A stretch of DNA of 64,000 bases from a virus (IMGVR_UViG_3300042519_004024:124001-188000), one strand, 5' to 3'. Shown: positions 1 through 9,294, numbered from the stretch's first letter. Numbers and translations: made by a program. Notes: generated by a model not told the origin, from the sequence alone.

Positions 1-2016
1 TGATGTATCTCCAGAATCTACAGTATTTAATCTACCACCTATAACTACACTCCAATCTCCATCAGCATAATTTAATTCTCCGTGTGAAAATGCTAATTCA
101 TTTGATCTTGAACCAACACCACCAGCATGTGAACTACTTCCGTAAGCATTTGTACCTTTATTTTGTGCGTGAGAATATTGCCCTGACGCTATTGAGGAGT
201 CTCCTTCAGCATGTGCAAAAACATTTGTCGCTTGTGAAGAACCTTCAGCGTGTGAGAACATTCCTGACGCTAACGAACCACTACCCTCTGAGTGTGAAAA
301 ATTACCTGAAGCGGTTGTTGATCCACCTTCAGCGTGGGCTCCAATACCTGTGGCGTTACTTCCTGAACCTTCACTATGTGAATAATCACCTGATGATGTT
401 GTTAAATTACCTTCAGCGTGACTATAAATACCATAACTATATGATTGCCCTTCAGCAGATGAAAATTGACCAATAGAATATGAACCAGACCCTTTTGAGG
501 TTGATCCTGTACCTATTGCGTAAGTCCTTATACCACTAGCATTACCATAATGTCCACCAAAAACTTGGTTCCCTCCCCAAAATGATGGTCCGTTAGTGTC
601 AGACATAATAGCATTGTCTCCTAAAGTATCAACTGACGTGTCATATAAATAAACAATAGTATTTGTACCATCAAATGTTACCGCACTAACACTAAATACG
701 GATGATGGATATAATGAAGAATATGAAGTATCATCAAAAAATACAAATGAAGATATTCCTGTTGAAAAATTTGAGGATACGTCTCCGTAGGTTGACTCTA
801 TAGCACAAATACCTGCGGTACACCCCGTTAATAAATAACCGTTATTTGATCCTGTTTCAGTCAGTTCACCATTCGCATGTGAATAATCACCATAAGTTTT
901 ACTGTTATTACCTAACGAAAAAGATAATGTTCCATAAGCGTTAGAACCATTAGTTTGTGTTTCATCCCAAATTGATATTGGTGAACATCCGTGAACGTTT
1001 CTTACATAAAAGTCTACAAAACAATTTCCTGAAGAAGAACCAGGTAAGTTATAATATGTTGTGGCACTTATTGTGTTTGCCGATAACCCGTTTGTAAAAT
1101 TAGTCGGTCCGTTAACTGTTCCTCCCGTAAATACACTACCACCCCCTGATGGTGCTTGCCAAGTTGCGTTTCCATCATTGTCAGATGTTAAAACCCACCC
1201 ATTCAATTCGTTTCCATCCACATATTTAAAAGTCCCTGTTGTTCCCGTTCCACCAACCTGTAAATTAGCTGTTGGGATTTCTGTTCCGTCAGGATTTAAC
1301 CTCAAACCTAAACTACCATCGGATGGTAGTGGACCACCTTTAAGATACATTACTGAATTACCATTTTGTTCAAACCATAAATTACCAGTATTTCCTGTTT
1401 GTGAGATGTTTATTACCATCCCGTCACTATTATTACCAAGAGATAGTATTCCTTTATTTTTATAAAAATTACTTCCCGTTACAGATACCCCGCTTGGTCT
1501 AACATAATTGTCTCCACCATATTCTAATTTTATATGTTTGTTAGATGCTAACGTTGAGGAAGCCATAATAACTGTATTACCACTTGTATTATTATTTGCC
1601 GATTGTATTGTGTTTGTGTCAGGATTATCAAAATTTACAATAAACCCTTTTCTATTTATTGCGTTATATCCAGCAACTATGGTATATGGATTAATTGAAT
1701 TGTCAGATTGTACATTAACACTTCCAAGATTCATAATGTTACCACCACTTGATATATCTATCGTTACTCCACTTGTGGATCCAAAATAAACATTACCTTC
1801 ATCAAGAGGGTTTATTCGTAAAGGTGAACACGAATGTATGTTAGAGACATATAAGTCACTAATACAATAACCTGTTATTGCATCAAACACTTGTTGTATT
1901 GATGCTTTATATGATGAACCCGCAGGGTCTTGTGATGTATCTCCTGTTATTACGATGTGAAGTAAATCGTTTACGGTTACTCCACTCGCTAAGGTTCTTG
2001 TTGTTAATTTTGCCAT
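1..2016 (-). CDS. Tail fibre/adhesin with YadA-like head repeats (3' end outside window)
   Basis: Open frame of 672 codons from ATG at 2016, with no stop before the window edge, so the C-terminus is missing. Residues 1 to about 95 closely match the N-terminus of the fibre at 6958-8979 (shared LASGVT, HIVITGDTSQDP, IHSCSPL and NPLDEG stretches), so this is probably the conserved virion-attachment domain. The middle is Gly/Ser/Thr/Asn-rich. From about residue 495 to 650 there are many SHAEG or SHSEG units spaced about 14 residues apart (S-x-A-x-G pattern), the signature of YadA-like left-handed beta-roll head domains, which trimerise and bind surfaces. It lies 23 bp after the small SprB-like gene 2040-2321, repeating the gene pair at 6958-9293. 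Role inferred: receptor-binding fibre. The fibre assignment is firm; the receptor is unknown. Confidence 0.85.
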   Translation of the reverse strand, partial: MAKLTTRTLASGVTVNDLLHIVITGDTSQDPAGSSYKASIQQVFDAITGYCISDLYVSNIHSCSPLRINPLDEGNVYFGSTSGVTIDISSGGNIMNLGSVNVQSDNSINPYTIVAGYNAINRKGFIVNFDNPDTNTIQSANNNTSGNTVIMASSTLASNKHIKLEYGGDNYVRPSGVSVTGSNFYKNKGILSLGNNSDGMVINISQTGNTGNLWFEQNGNSVMYLKGGPLPSDGSLGLRLNPDGTEIPTANLQVGGTGTTGTFKYVDGNELNGWVLTSDNDGNATWQAPSGGGSVFTGGTVNGPTNFTNGLSANTISATTYYNLPGSSSGNCFVDFYVRNVHGCSPISIWDETQTNGSNAYGTLSFSLGNNSKTYGDYSHANGELTETGSNNGYLLTGCTAGICAIESTYGDVSSNFSTGISSFVFFDDTSYSSLYPSSVFSVSAVTFDGTNTIVYLYDTSVDTLGDNAIMSDTNGPSFWGGNQVFGGHYGNASGIRTYAIGTGSTSKGSGSYSIGQFSSAEGQSYSYGIYSHAEGNLTTSSGDYSHSEGSGSNATGIGAHAEGGSTTASGNFSHSEGSGSLASGMFSHAEGSSQATNVFAHAEGDSSIASGQYSHAQNKGTNAYGSSSHAGGVGSRSNELAFSHGELNYADGDWSVVIGGRLNTVDSGDTS

Positions 2017-2039
2017 TTCTTTTTATAATATATATAAGT

Positions 2040-2321
2040 TTATTGAAATTCATATGGTACTCCATCCATAAATTCAAATAAATCTGAATTTTGGAATTGT
2101 TTATAGAATATTTCGTTGTCACAATACACACAACCATTATCATCTATAATTTTTACAACATAACTACCATATGTTTCATATATCGCAGGTAATGTAAATG
2201 TATATGGTATGGTAGATGTCGTATTTATATACTGACAAGTACCATAACAAGTGTCACAAACCCATATATCGTATGGTGATGTTCCTGATGTTACTGAATT
2301 TATAGTTACTATTGTTGCCAT
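2040..2321 (-). CDS. Small SprB-like single-domain tail protein
   Basis: A 93-residue protein. It has the core of a SprB/PKD-type beta-sandwich repeat: TSGTSPYDIWVCD near the start and VVKIIDDNGC near residue 60, ending in FMDGVPYEFQ. It is a clear paralogue of the 94-residue protein at 9009-9293: same length, same TSG-x-(S/A)PYD motif, same KIID-NGC motif, same FMDG-x-x-Y-x-FQ ending. A more distant relative is at 9295-9504. It starts 4 bp after the 698-residue gene and sits directly upstream of the partial fibre, as its paralogue does for the other fibre. Six cysteines are present, mostly in pairs. Function unknown; an adaptor or tip subunit for the following fibre is my inference. Confidence 0.7.
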   Translation of the reverse strand: MATIVTINSVTSGTSPYDIWVCDTCYGTCQYINTTSTIPYTFTLPAIYETYGSYVVKIIDDNGCVYCDNEIFYKQFQNSDLFEFMDGVPYEFQ

Positions 2322-2325
2322 AATT

Positions 2326-4422
2326 TTAACAGTTTCCGTTTGGTGTACATTTGAATGTTAACTTACCATTACCGTCAACCTCAAATATCTGAGATATTGC
2401 GTTACCACTCTGATTGATTGGTACTTTTATGTATGTTACACTCAAAGGTGTGGTTAATGAACTATCTTCGTAAGCATATACACCTGTTTGTATCGTGTTA
2501 ACATTAAACGATGTAAAGAAATTTGCCGCTACTCCAAAATTTGTAAGTTCACAAATAGGACAAGATAGTGAGAACTCTCCTGACGCTCTCCATTCTTTAT
2601 ATTTTGGTGTTGGTGTAGGTTCAGGCGTTAAACATTCTAAACATGTTGTATATGTTGTTGCGGTTGTCGCAGTAAAAGTATCTTGTGTTACAGAAATAAA
2701 TCCTGATGGTGGTGTATAACCAACATAGTTACCAATGTAATTATAACAATCACCTGTTGTTTTTAAGATATCTCCAACAATTACATTAATTGGTGGATAA
2801 GCGTTTTGAATTATCATTGTATTATTAGTACATGATGTGAATATAAATTGTGTTCCCATAGGATATGATGGTGGTATTGGTAATGCGCATTCAGTATCTC
2901 CCGTACAAGTTCCTCCTGAAACAATAGTTGTTGTTCCTGTTATACAACTAAATGATATTGTGTTTTCTTGTGCACAAATACCAAAAGAAGTATCACCTGT
3001 CAATACTATTGATTCTGAATTACCTGAACAACCTGTCCATGTAACTGTACATCCACTATTAGATGTGATAGTATAACAATAACATTGTGGTACAGGAGTA
3101 GGTGTCGGTGTTGGTGTTGGTGTCACACAAACAGAACATCCACTGTAAACGTCCAATACTTGTATTAAATTTCTATTACTAGATGCTGTAGTTGTTCCTA
3201 AATATGTTACACACTGTATTTGATTGGATGCGCTTCCGTATAAAAGTGCTAAGAATGTAGTTCCTGTACTAACAACGGAACCTGAATATGTTATCGGTTC
3301 TGTTATATAATAATGTTCACCCGTATCACAGTCTAATAAATCTTTAACAGACGAACAAACAAAACTTCCACTATCAACAACAAATGTTACCGTATCAGCA
3401 GATGGCGTTACAGGACAATATGATGGTGTAGGGGGTGGGGTTGGTGTTGGTGTTGGGGTTGTTCCACTAGTTGTTGTACTAATTGTTGCAGTAAACCCAC
3501 TACAAATATCAGGAGTCGGTGTTGGAGTTGGTGGCACACAAATACCATAATCTGAAGATAATATTCTAAAAGGTATTACCGTTGTTACGACATCAACCCA
3601 AGGATATGTTATACTACTTTCAGGATAATACGCCGGATTATCATTATACGCAATTAAAGTTGTTGTTGGTGTGTATGATTGTTCCCACCTAACAGTAATA
3701 CTATTCCAATAAACAATAGTATCAGTAGAAGTTGAGCAATCGTTATAAAATAAACCATAGTAAGGTTTTCCATTAATAAAACCAATATAATTTAAAGTAC
3801 ATTGCCATGGGTTAGTTGATAACAATTCATTATCCAAAGTAAAACACATATCAGGACCTGGTGTCGGTGTTGGTGTTGGTATGTCACATTCCAACAATAC
3901 GTCAAAATCTAAATCTGAACACGGATCTGTAGGAATTGGTGTTATTAAACAAGTACCTTCGTACATTACAGTCGTATCTAAATCTGGACAACTGTACGAT
4001 GTTGGGTTTTGTCCAAAGAAATCACAACTACCACCTAAACTATTAGATAAACACCAATTTGTTCCGTTAAAAAACATATATCCAGGAGTAGTTCCTCCTG
4101 TCCAATAATAATCACCCCCATAAGTACCTTCTAATGTGTAGGTACCATTATATCCACTATATGAATTAATTGGTATGGATATGCAATAGTTATTTTGACA
4201 ATATCCAGTACAAAGAGTATCATTACAATCGAGTACCAAAGTTGCGGTACCATCCATAAATACTGTCATCATTGATAAAGAACCTATGGTATAACACCCG
4301 TCGGGTATAACCGTATCACCAACAATATTAAAAACTAATCCAAGTGTTGTTGTATAACTCCAGTTAGGAACCCTAAAGCTAATACTACTATTTATACAAC
4401 TTTCTATTTGTACTGTTGCCAT
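2326..4422 (-). CDS. Cys-rich multidomain tail protein with Thr-Pro linkers
   Basis: A 698-residue protein built from small beta-rich, Cys-rich modules separated by Pro-Thr linkers of the form (TP)3-5, usually following a Cys (for example CDIPTPTPTPGP, CVPPTPTPTPD, CVTPTPTPTPTPVP, CLTPEPTPTP). Five such linkers divide it into about six modules. This resembles bacterial surface proteins and phage fibre-tip proteins more than enzymes; I recognise no catalytic motif. The C-terminal module (from about residue 605) has fewer Cys. The linkers are encoded by GGTGTT-type hexamer repeats on the plus strand. A candidate promoter octamer lies 18 bp upstream of the start. It follows the glycosyltransferase gene, whose product could modify Thr-rich linkers, but that is speculation. 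Probably an exposed virion component. Confidence 0.6.
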   Translation of the reverse strand: MATVQIESCINSSISFRVPNWSYTTTLGLVFNIVGDTVIPDGCYTIGSLSMMTVFMDGTATLVLDCNDTLCTGYCQNNYCISIPINSYSGYNGTYTLEGTYGGDYYWTGGTTPGYMFFNGTNWCLSNSLGGSCDFFGQNPTSYSCPDLDTTVMYEGTCLITPIPTDPCSDLDFDVLLECDIPTPTPTPGPDMCFTLDNELLSTNPWQCTLNYIGFINGKPYYGLFYNDCSTSTDTIVYWNSITVRWEQSYTPTTTLIAYNDNPAYYPESSITYPWVDVVTTVIPFRILSSDYGICVPPTPTPTPDICSGFTATISTTTSGTTPTPTPTPPPTPSYCPVTPSADTVTFVVDSGSFVCSSVKDLLDCDTGEHYYITEPITYSGSVVSTGTTFLALLYGSASNQIQCVTYLGTTTASSNRNLIQVLDVYSGCSVCVTPTPTPTPTPVPQCYCYTITSNSGCTVTWTGCSGNSESIVLTGDTSFGICAQENTISFSCITGTTTIVSGGTCTGDTECALPIPPSYPMGTQFIFTSCTNNTMIIQNAYPPINVIVGDILKTTGDCYNYIGNYVGYTPPSGFISVTQDTFTATTATTYTTCLECLTPEPTPTPKYKEWRASGEFSLSCPICELTNFGVAANFFTSFNVNTIQTGVYAYEDSSLTTPLSVTYIKVPINQSGNAISQIFEVDGNGKLTFKCTPNGNC

Positions 4423-4440
4423 TAAATTATTACTTTATTA

Positions 4441-4448
4441 TATAAATA
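4441..4448 (-). promoter_or_regulatory. TATTTATA octamer upstream of the 698-residue gene
   Basis: Exact octamer in coding orientation (minus strand), 18 bases before the ATG at 4422. Proposed late promoter element. Confidence 0.5.
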
Positions 4449-4484
4449 ATCAAAAGTTTATTTTATTTAAAATGATTTATAAAA

Positions 4485-5687
4485 TTATAGAGTTAAAGAA
4501 AAATCAATTCTATTTTTCCATTCACCATCTTTATTATTAACCCAATAAACCCATTTGTGTGGTTTTTCCGTAGTTTTTAAGTCTATTTTTAAATACTCCT
4601 GATATTTGTATAAATCTTGTCTATGTATAACATTCCCCATTTCATCTTCAACACCAATATAAATAAACTTAAAGTTATCAGTAAATGGGATATAAAGATT
4701 TAAATTATATGTTTTTTCAACTTTTTTATACCATTCAGTATTATCGTTTATTGGTGGAAATATTCCTTTAATTGTGTCTTGATGTAACTTTCTATTTTTA
4801 AAATTTATCCCGGCATAATCCTCATATTCTTTATGTGTTCTAACCGAACCTAATCCATATATTGTTAAATCAATATTATTATCTTCTTCTTGTAACATGT
4901 GTCTTAATCTACGTTTGGATTCATTATCCATTTCCCACCATTGTTTTTCAATAATACCATTGTTTTTATTTTCTTGATTAAAATCTGTCCAATGTTTTGT
5001 TCTACCTTCTCTTGTGTATTCGTGCCAAACAACAGTTTTATGTGGATGAAACAAATCATAACCTAAAGTGTATGATCTAATTGATAGACTAATTTCGTCA
5101 CCAGCAAAATAAATGTTTGGGTCGTACTTATATTCTTCACAATGTTTACCTAGTGTGAAAAAGAAATGTCCACTTACAAATCTAGCCGGTATTGGGGTTT
5201 CCAATGTTTGCCAATTTGGGATTGCGTGTGGTCTAAAAAGTATAGTACCACCTGGTGTGAAATTAGATGCAACCATCATATATGGTTCAACATTTAATAA
5301 TTGGTTATCTGATGGTCGGTACATCCCAGCATATGATGTGATGATTGGTTTTTCTGAACCTGTCATATTCATCATTTCAATCAATTCTATATCCCAATCT
5401 TGTAAAAATCTATGATGTGAATCTAACTGCATTGTATATTCTTCACCATCCCACAATTTTTGGATTTCTGAACGAGCCCAACAAAGTCCTTTACTTTCTG
5501 TCCAATGATAATCTAAAATTTTAAATCTCTCATCGTCTGTAAATTCTTCCATTGACTCAGTTTCATCTCTTTGCCAACAAACACCAAATGTTAAATTTTC
5601 AGGGTGTTTTGCTTTATTAATACAATCTCTAATTGTTGGTAAAAGTTCGGGATCCCTATAAGATGCGATTTGTACAAATATTTTCAT
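4485..5687 (-). CDS. GlcNAc-type glycosyltransferase
   Basis: A 400-residue protein resembling the glycosyltransferase family named GlcNAc in Pfam (PF11397, Skp1 GlcNAc-transferase type). Visible marks are the N-terminal IASYRDPEL strand-loop (residues 7-15), the CWARSEIQKLWDGEEY segment (69-84), and QLDSHHRF (87-94), whose D-S-H corresponds to the metal-binding DxD-like position of the family, followed later by FAGDEISLS and WHEYTR. It has no signal peptide or membrane segment, so it should act in the cytoplasm. It is embedded in tail-fibre genes with normal spacing. Likely roles are glycosylation of virion proteins or alteration of host surface sugars; the sequence does not decide between them. 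The sugar donor is not predictable here. Confidence 0.75.
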   Translation of the reverse strand: MKIFVQIASYRDPELLPTIRDCINKAKHPENLTFGVCWQRDETESMEEFTDDERFKILDYHWTESKGLCWARSEIQKLWDGEEYTMQLDSHHRFLQDWDIELIEMMNMTGSEKPIITSYAGMYRPSDNQLLNVEPYMMVASNFTPGGTILFRPHAIPNWQTLETPIPARFVSGHFFFTLGKHCEEYKYDPNIYFAGDEISLSIRSYTLGYDLFHPHKTVVWHEYTREGRTKHWTDFNQENKNNGIIEKQWWEMDNESKRRLRHMLQEEDNNIDLTIYGLGSVRTHKEYEDYAGINFKNRKLHQDTIKGIFPPINDNTEWYKKVEKTYNLNLYIPFTDNFKFIYIGVEDEMGNVIHRQDLYKYQEYLKIDLKTTEKPHKWVYWVNNKDGEWKNRIDFSLTL

Positions 5688-5732
5688 AATTAAAATATAT
5701 TCTAAAATATTTTAAAGTGAATTTAATATATC

Positions 5733-6953
5733 TTATAAATAATATAATACTTCTGCAGTTCCTGCAAATGTTGCGTTTGCACCTAATGGTGTTATACATA
5801 TCCACATTTCGTCAAGTGTTCCGTTAACATTAGAACCAACCCTAATTTGATTATCATCAATTTTTAATGTGGTAAGTGCTGATGTTCCTGATTCACCAAT
5901 AAGTGATGACATAATGTGTCCGTTTGTTGTAACAGTTGCAGTTGTTGTTCCAGTAAATAAACTATACTGAAATGGTGAGTTCGGTATATCCACCCAAGTT
6001 GGTGTTGTAGATATTGTTGGGTTATATTCAACTGTAACCAAATAGTTATCATTTGATGTATTTAAAATACTTAAACTACTATATTGTGATGTAACTGACT
6101 TATAACTTTGTTTAAGCCTATAACCAATATACGGATATTTTGTATCTGAAGTTTCTAAGGTCGTTGTTGTTTGGTGTTGTATACCTACTGTCGAATAAAG
6201 TCCGTTTAACGCTCCTTCGGTTGATACTTGACTACATAACATATCAAAGTATCCTGAACCAACACCTACTTGTCTTATTTCATACCTAATTGGTTGATTT
6301 GGTGATGACATGTAAACGGTAGGTATATTATTTGCCGAAGTATATTCTAAAAAATAAAATGTTTGACCCGATAATACCATTCCAAACCTCATCCTACCAA
6401 CACCTAACCATTGATAATCTACTGTCATTAGATTTGTGTTACTCCAATCAAAATTGTTTACGTCAAAGTCTGTATTATTCCAAGTTGTTGTATCGGCACT
6501 ATAAGTACAAGAACCACTTAAATAAATGTTAAATGTTATCGCACTTGTTACACCATTACTTTCTAAAAAGAACCCGTCAAATACCGAATTGTACGTGGAT
6601 GCCGTTGTTGATGTGAAACATCCAATTCGTTTAATTATATTTGTTTCTATTTGGAAGTTTGAAAAACTGCCTTCAAATAGTTGACTTTTACCTGGTTGAT
6701 AAATTGGGTGTGTTTTAGTTTGTCTAACAACCAAATCGTTATTTGCCGATGTTGACATTCTAACTCTCGCATATTGTTGGTTAAATACTGATGTTGCAGT
6801 ACCTGCGGTTACTTCATTGACCTGTAAAGGATTTTTATCGTAAACGTGTTTAATGTCTAATAAATTTTGAACCGCTGCGGTCCTTAATCTACCGAAAGCG
6901 TCCATATTTGGTCCGTCCGCGTACTTTATTGAGTTGTTAAAAATAAATGACAT
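5733..6953 (-). CDS. Virion structural protein with N-terminal DAFGRLR motif
   Basis: A 406-residue protein. Residues 10-28 contain ADGPNMDAFGRLRTA, a motif I recall at the N-terminus of structural proteins from many marine T4-like phages, where the function is usually unassigned. The rest is beta-rich with many aromatic, Thr and Ser residues (for example GRMRFGMVLSGQTFYFLEY) and no Cys clusters or enzymatic motif. It follows the beta-helix fibre by 4 bp, so it probably shares its transcript. An octamer TATTTATA in coding orientation sits inside its last codons (5734-5741), 46 bp upstream of the glycosyltransferase start. A fibre, fibre-associated or decoration protein is the best guess. Confidence 0.6.
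   Translation of the reverse strand: MSFIFNNSIKYADGPNMDAFGRLRTAAVQNLLDIKHVYDKNPLQVNEVTAGTATSVFNQQYARVRMSTSANNDLVVRQTKTHPIYQPGKSQLFEGSFSNFQIETNIIKRIGCFTSTTASTYNSVFDGFFLESNGVTSAITFNIYLSGSCTYSADTTTWNNTDFDVNNFDWSNTNLMTVDYQWLGVGRMRFGMVLSGQTFYFLEYTSANNIPTVYMSSPNQPIRYEIRQVGVGSGYFDMLCSQVSTEGALNGLYSTVGIQHQTTTTLETSDTKYPYIGYRLKQSYKSVTSQYSSLSILNTSNDNYLVTVEYNPTISTTPTWVDIPNSPFQYSLFTGTTTATVTTNGHIMSSLIGESGTSALTTLKIDDNQIRVGSNVNGTLDEMWICITPLGANATFAGTAEVLYYL
5734..5741 (-). promoter_or_regulatory. TATTTATA octamer inside the 406-residue gene, before the glycosyltransferase
   Basis: Exact octamer within the last codons of 5733-6953, 46 bases before the ATG at 5687. May be coincidental with coding sequence. Confidence 0.3.
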
Positions 6954-6957
6954 AATA

Positions 6958-8979
6958 TTAAATTAAATACCAATTTCCGTTTCTCACCATAATGGTGAGA
7001 GACATATAGTTTATATTCATATCAACATATGAATTTCCGTCAATCAAACCCGATGCCGGTGTTAATCTTATTCTAAAAAACCCGGAAGTTCCGGCTTCGT
7101 CTTTTATGACTAAATAATACCCGTCTCTTGACGTTGTTGTTGGTAATGTTAAATCAACATTTGATGATCCACTAACACCCCAATATGATTTATCCCAAGT
7201 TAAGGTTTGTGATGATGTTATCGCGCTTGTTACAAATACATTGATGGGTAAATTTTGATAGGTTGTTGCAGAAATTGTGTTTGCGGTTAAACCATCAGTA
7301 AATGAAGTAGACCCTGTTACAGTACCACCTGTAAATCCATTACTTAACGAACCATCACCCATAACATATTTTGATGATGTACCGCCTTGTGTAATAAATT
7401 TATCTGCATTTATGTATTGAAAATAATCTATTGAATTAGTACTAGTTCCTGTAAGCGTAGAACCTGGTTTATCATATATGGTGTTAATAATTGTGTAAAT
7501 ACCTGCAACACTTATAGGTGCTACATTATTCCCCGCCGTAACAAGCACTTGACTATTTAGCAATGTTAATGTAGTCAAAGATCCCGTTATCGTTATACCA
7601 TTACCACCTAAAGCAGTAACAATACAATCAACTATTGCTAAGTTACCTGCACTAGCTGATGGTGTTACTACACTATTACATCCCTTTATAATAACTTGTG
7701 CTGAGGCATTGCTTACTGATACTCCAACATTTTTATTACCGTTGATAATAGTGATGCCAGCACCAGAAATTTGAATACCTAAAGTACATTGCAGTTCTGA
7801 GTTAATAATTTCAACATAACCACTAGATGATTTGGTTACTTGAGTATCAATAGTACAGTTGCTTATATAAGCTTGAGCTGTTCCACTAATGACAAGGTTA
7901 CTCATCTTCAAACCTGAAATGCGAGTACCAGAACCTAATGTACCAATAGTTAATGTACCTGATAATAGAGTATTTGCTCCTGTTAACTCTGATGTTGAAA
8001 TTGTCGTATTAGTGTTAGCGACCGTAACATTTTCTGAATAAGTACCAGGGTGGATAATTATTGTTTTACGAGACCCAGTAAGTAAGGTTAATGCCTTAGT
8101 AATGGTCGCAACAGGATTAAGTAAATCACCATTACCTGTAGTATCATTTCCATCTATTTGACTTACGTGTATCTCATATTGAAAATTTGACGAAACATTA
8201 TAATATGTTGTTGCCGAAATTGTGTTTGCGGTTAATCCACCATCAATTTTAGTATTACCACTTACATGTAGTTTTTGTGTTGGTGTGGTTGTTCCAATAC
8301 CAACATAACCTCTTGTCGCACCTAAACCTTGTATGTGTATATCAGGTGTTGTCCCATTAGCGGTTTGTCCTGCATAAAATCTAATGTAATCCTCAGTTCC
8401 TGTGCCAGGTGGGTTTAAAAAATTAAAACCATATGTTTCATTACCAGCATAAAAGAATGCGTCACCAACTTTACCATATCCAGGATACGAGACATCATTC
8501 CACGCCCTCATACCTAATTCAAATCCCGCAATTGGTTTTGTTAAATATGGTGTAATTGCGACAGAAATTCTTGGTACGTTTGTATTCCCACTTAAAAGTA
8601 ACCTACCTCCAACACTTTCAGAATCATAATATAATCTACTTTGGATACCTCTAGCGTCAAAAACATATTGTGGTGTGCTTGTATTAATACCTATTCTTTT
8701 ATTTAAAATATCTAAAGTAATTCCGCTTGTTGATCCAAAATACACATCACCCTCATCTAACGGATTTATGTTTAATGGGGAACATGAATGAATATTTGAG
8801 ACATAAAAATCGGTAAAACAATATCCCGAAATAGAATCAAATACTTGTGATATTTTTGCCTTATATGATGAACCATCAGGATCTTGTGAGGTATCTCCTG
8901 TTATTACAATATGTATTAAATCGTCTGTAGTTACACCTGACGCTAATACTCTTTCTGTAAGTCTTTGATAAACTGCCAT
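6958..8979 (-). CDS. Tail fibre with predicted right-handed beta-helix
   Basis: A 673-residue fibre protein. Residues 1-95 are homologous to the partial fibre at 1-2016. There are repeated LTANTISATTYYN / LTANTISATTYQN segments, also found as LSANTISATTYYN in the other fibre, which look like shared hinge or trimerisation units. Residues about 275-500 change to a pattern of short Ile/Val/Asn/Thr turns (ISGLKMSNLVISG, AQAYISNCTI, ITIINGNKNVGVSVSN) preceded by IHPGTYSENV, typical of pectin-lyase-like right-handed beta-helices. The C-terminal 70 residues form a compact Gly/Thr-rich end. A TATTTATA octamer lies 9 bp upstream of the ATG. Probably a host-binding fibre; possible polysaccharide-lyase activity cannot be judged by eye. 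Confidence 0.75.
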   Translation of the reverse strand: MAVYQRLTERVLASGVTTDDLIHIVITGDTSQDPDGSSYKAKISQVFDSISGYCFTDFYVSNIHSCSPLNINPLDEGDVYFGSTSGITLDILNKRIGINTSTPQYVFDARGIQSRLYYDSESVGGRLLLSGNTNVPRISVAITPYLTKPIAGFELGMRAWNDVSYPGYGKVGDAFFYAGNETYGFNFLNPPGTGTEDYIRFYAGQTANGTTPDIHIQGLGATRGYVGIGTTTPTQKLHVSGNTKIDGGLTANTISATTYYNVSSNFQYEIHVSQIDGNDTTGNGDLLNPVATITKALTLLTGSRKTIIIHPGTYSENVTVANTNTTISTSELTGANTLLSGTLTIGTLGSGTRISGLKMSNLVISGTAQAYISNCTIDTQVTKSSSGYVEIINSELQCTLGIQISGAGITIINGNKNVGVSVSNASAQVIIKGCNSVVTPSASAGNLAIVDCIVTALGGNGITITGSLTTLTLLNSQVLVTAGNNVAPISVAGIYTIINTIYDKPGSTLTGTSTNSIDYFQYINADKFITQGGTSSKYVMGDGSLSNGFTGGTVTGSTSFTDGLTANTISATTYQNLPINVFVTSAITSSQTLTWDKSYWGVSGSSNVDLTLPTTTSRDGYYLVIKDEAGTSGFFRIRLTPASGLIDGNSYVDMNINYMSLTIMVRNGNWYLI

Positions 8980-8988
8980 GTTTTATTC

Positions 8989-8996
8989 TATAAATA
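8989..8996 (-). promoter_or_regulatory. TATTTATA octamer upstream of the beta-helix fibre
   Basis: Exact octamer in coding orientation, 9 bases before the ATG at 8979, in the short gap after the small SprB-like gene. Confidence 0.5.
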
Positions 8997-9008
8997 CTTT
9001 AATATTAT

Positions 9009-9293
9009 TTATTGGAATAAATAATTATTACCGTCCATAAAAGTGAAGTAATTGGCGTCTTGATAAATTTTTTGTCCACATATTAAGAAGTTATTTGCAA
9101 TACACCCATTAGTATCGATTATTTTAACATAAAGAATTTGTTCATAAGGAAAATAATCATCGGTATCAAATATCACACTTGGTGGAATAAATGTTGTTCC
9201 TGAAACATAAAAACAAGACGTGTTAGTTGCATCACATATATAAACGTCATATGGTGCCTGCCCACTTGTTACTCCTGTTATTTCTATATTCAT
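9009..9293 (-). CDS. Small SprB-like single-domain tail protein (paralogue)
   Basis: A 94-residue protein with GVTSGQAPYDVYICD at the start, YVKIIDTNGC near residue 55 and the ending FMDGNNYLFQ. It is the partner of the 93-residue protein at 2040-2321, and a more divergent copy (69 residues) lies immediately upstream at 9295-9504. Each of the two long versions sits just 5' of a fibre gene, so the pair (small SprB-like protein, fibre) appears duplicated. The motif pattern GG/SG-x-x-PY ... V-x-I-x-D-x-x-GC is that of a single SprB-type repeat from Bacteroidota surface proteins. Function unknown; presumably a virion tip or adaptor. Confidence 0.7.
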   Translation of the reverse strand: MNIEITGVTSGQAPYDVYICDATNTSCFYVSGTTFIPPSVIFDTDDYFPYEQILYVKIIDTNGCIANNFLICGQKIYQDANYFTFMDGNNYLFQ

Positions 9294-9294
9294 T

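Noticed and set aside
1061-1789. Plus-strand frames of 134 and 93 codons over the partial fibre
   Set aside because: They are shadows of the fibre reading frame; the products are Pro/Leu-rich without any domain pattern.
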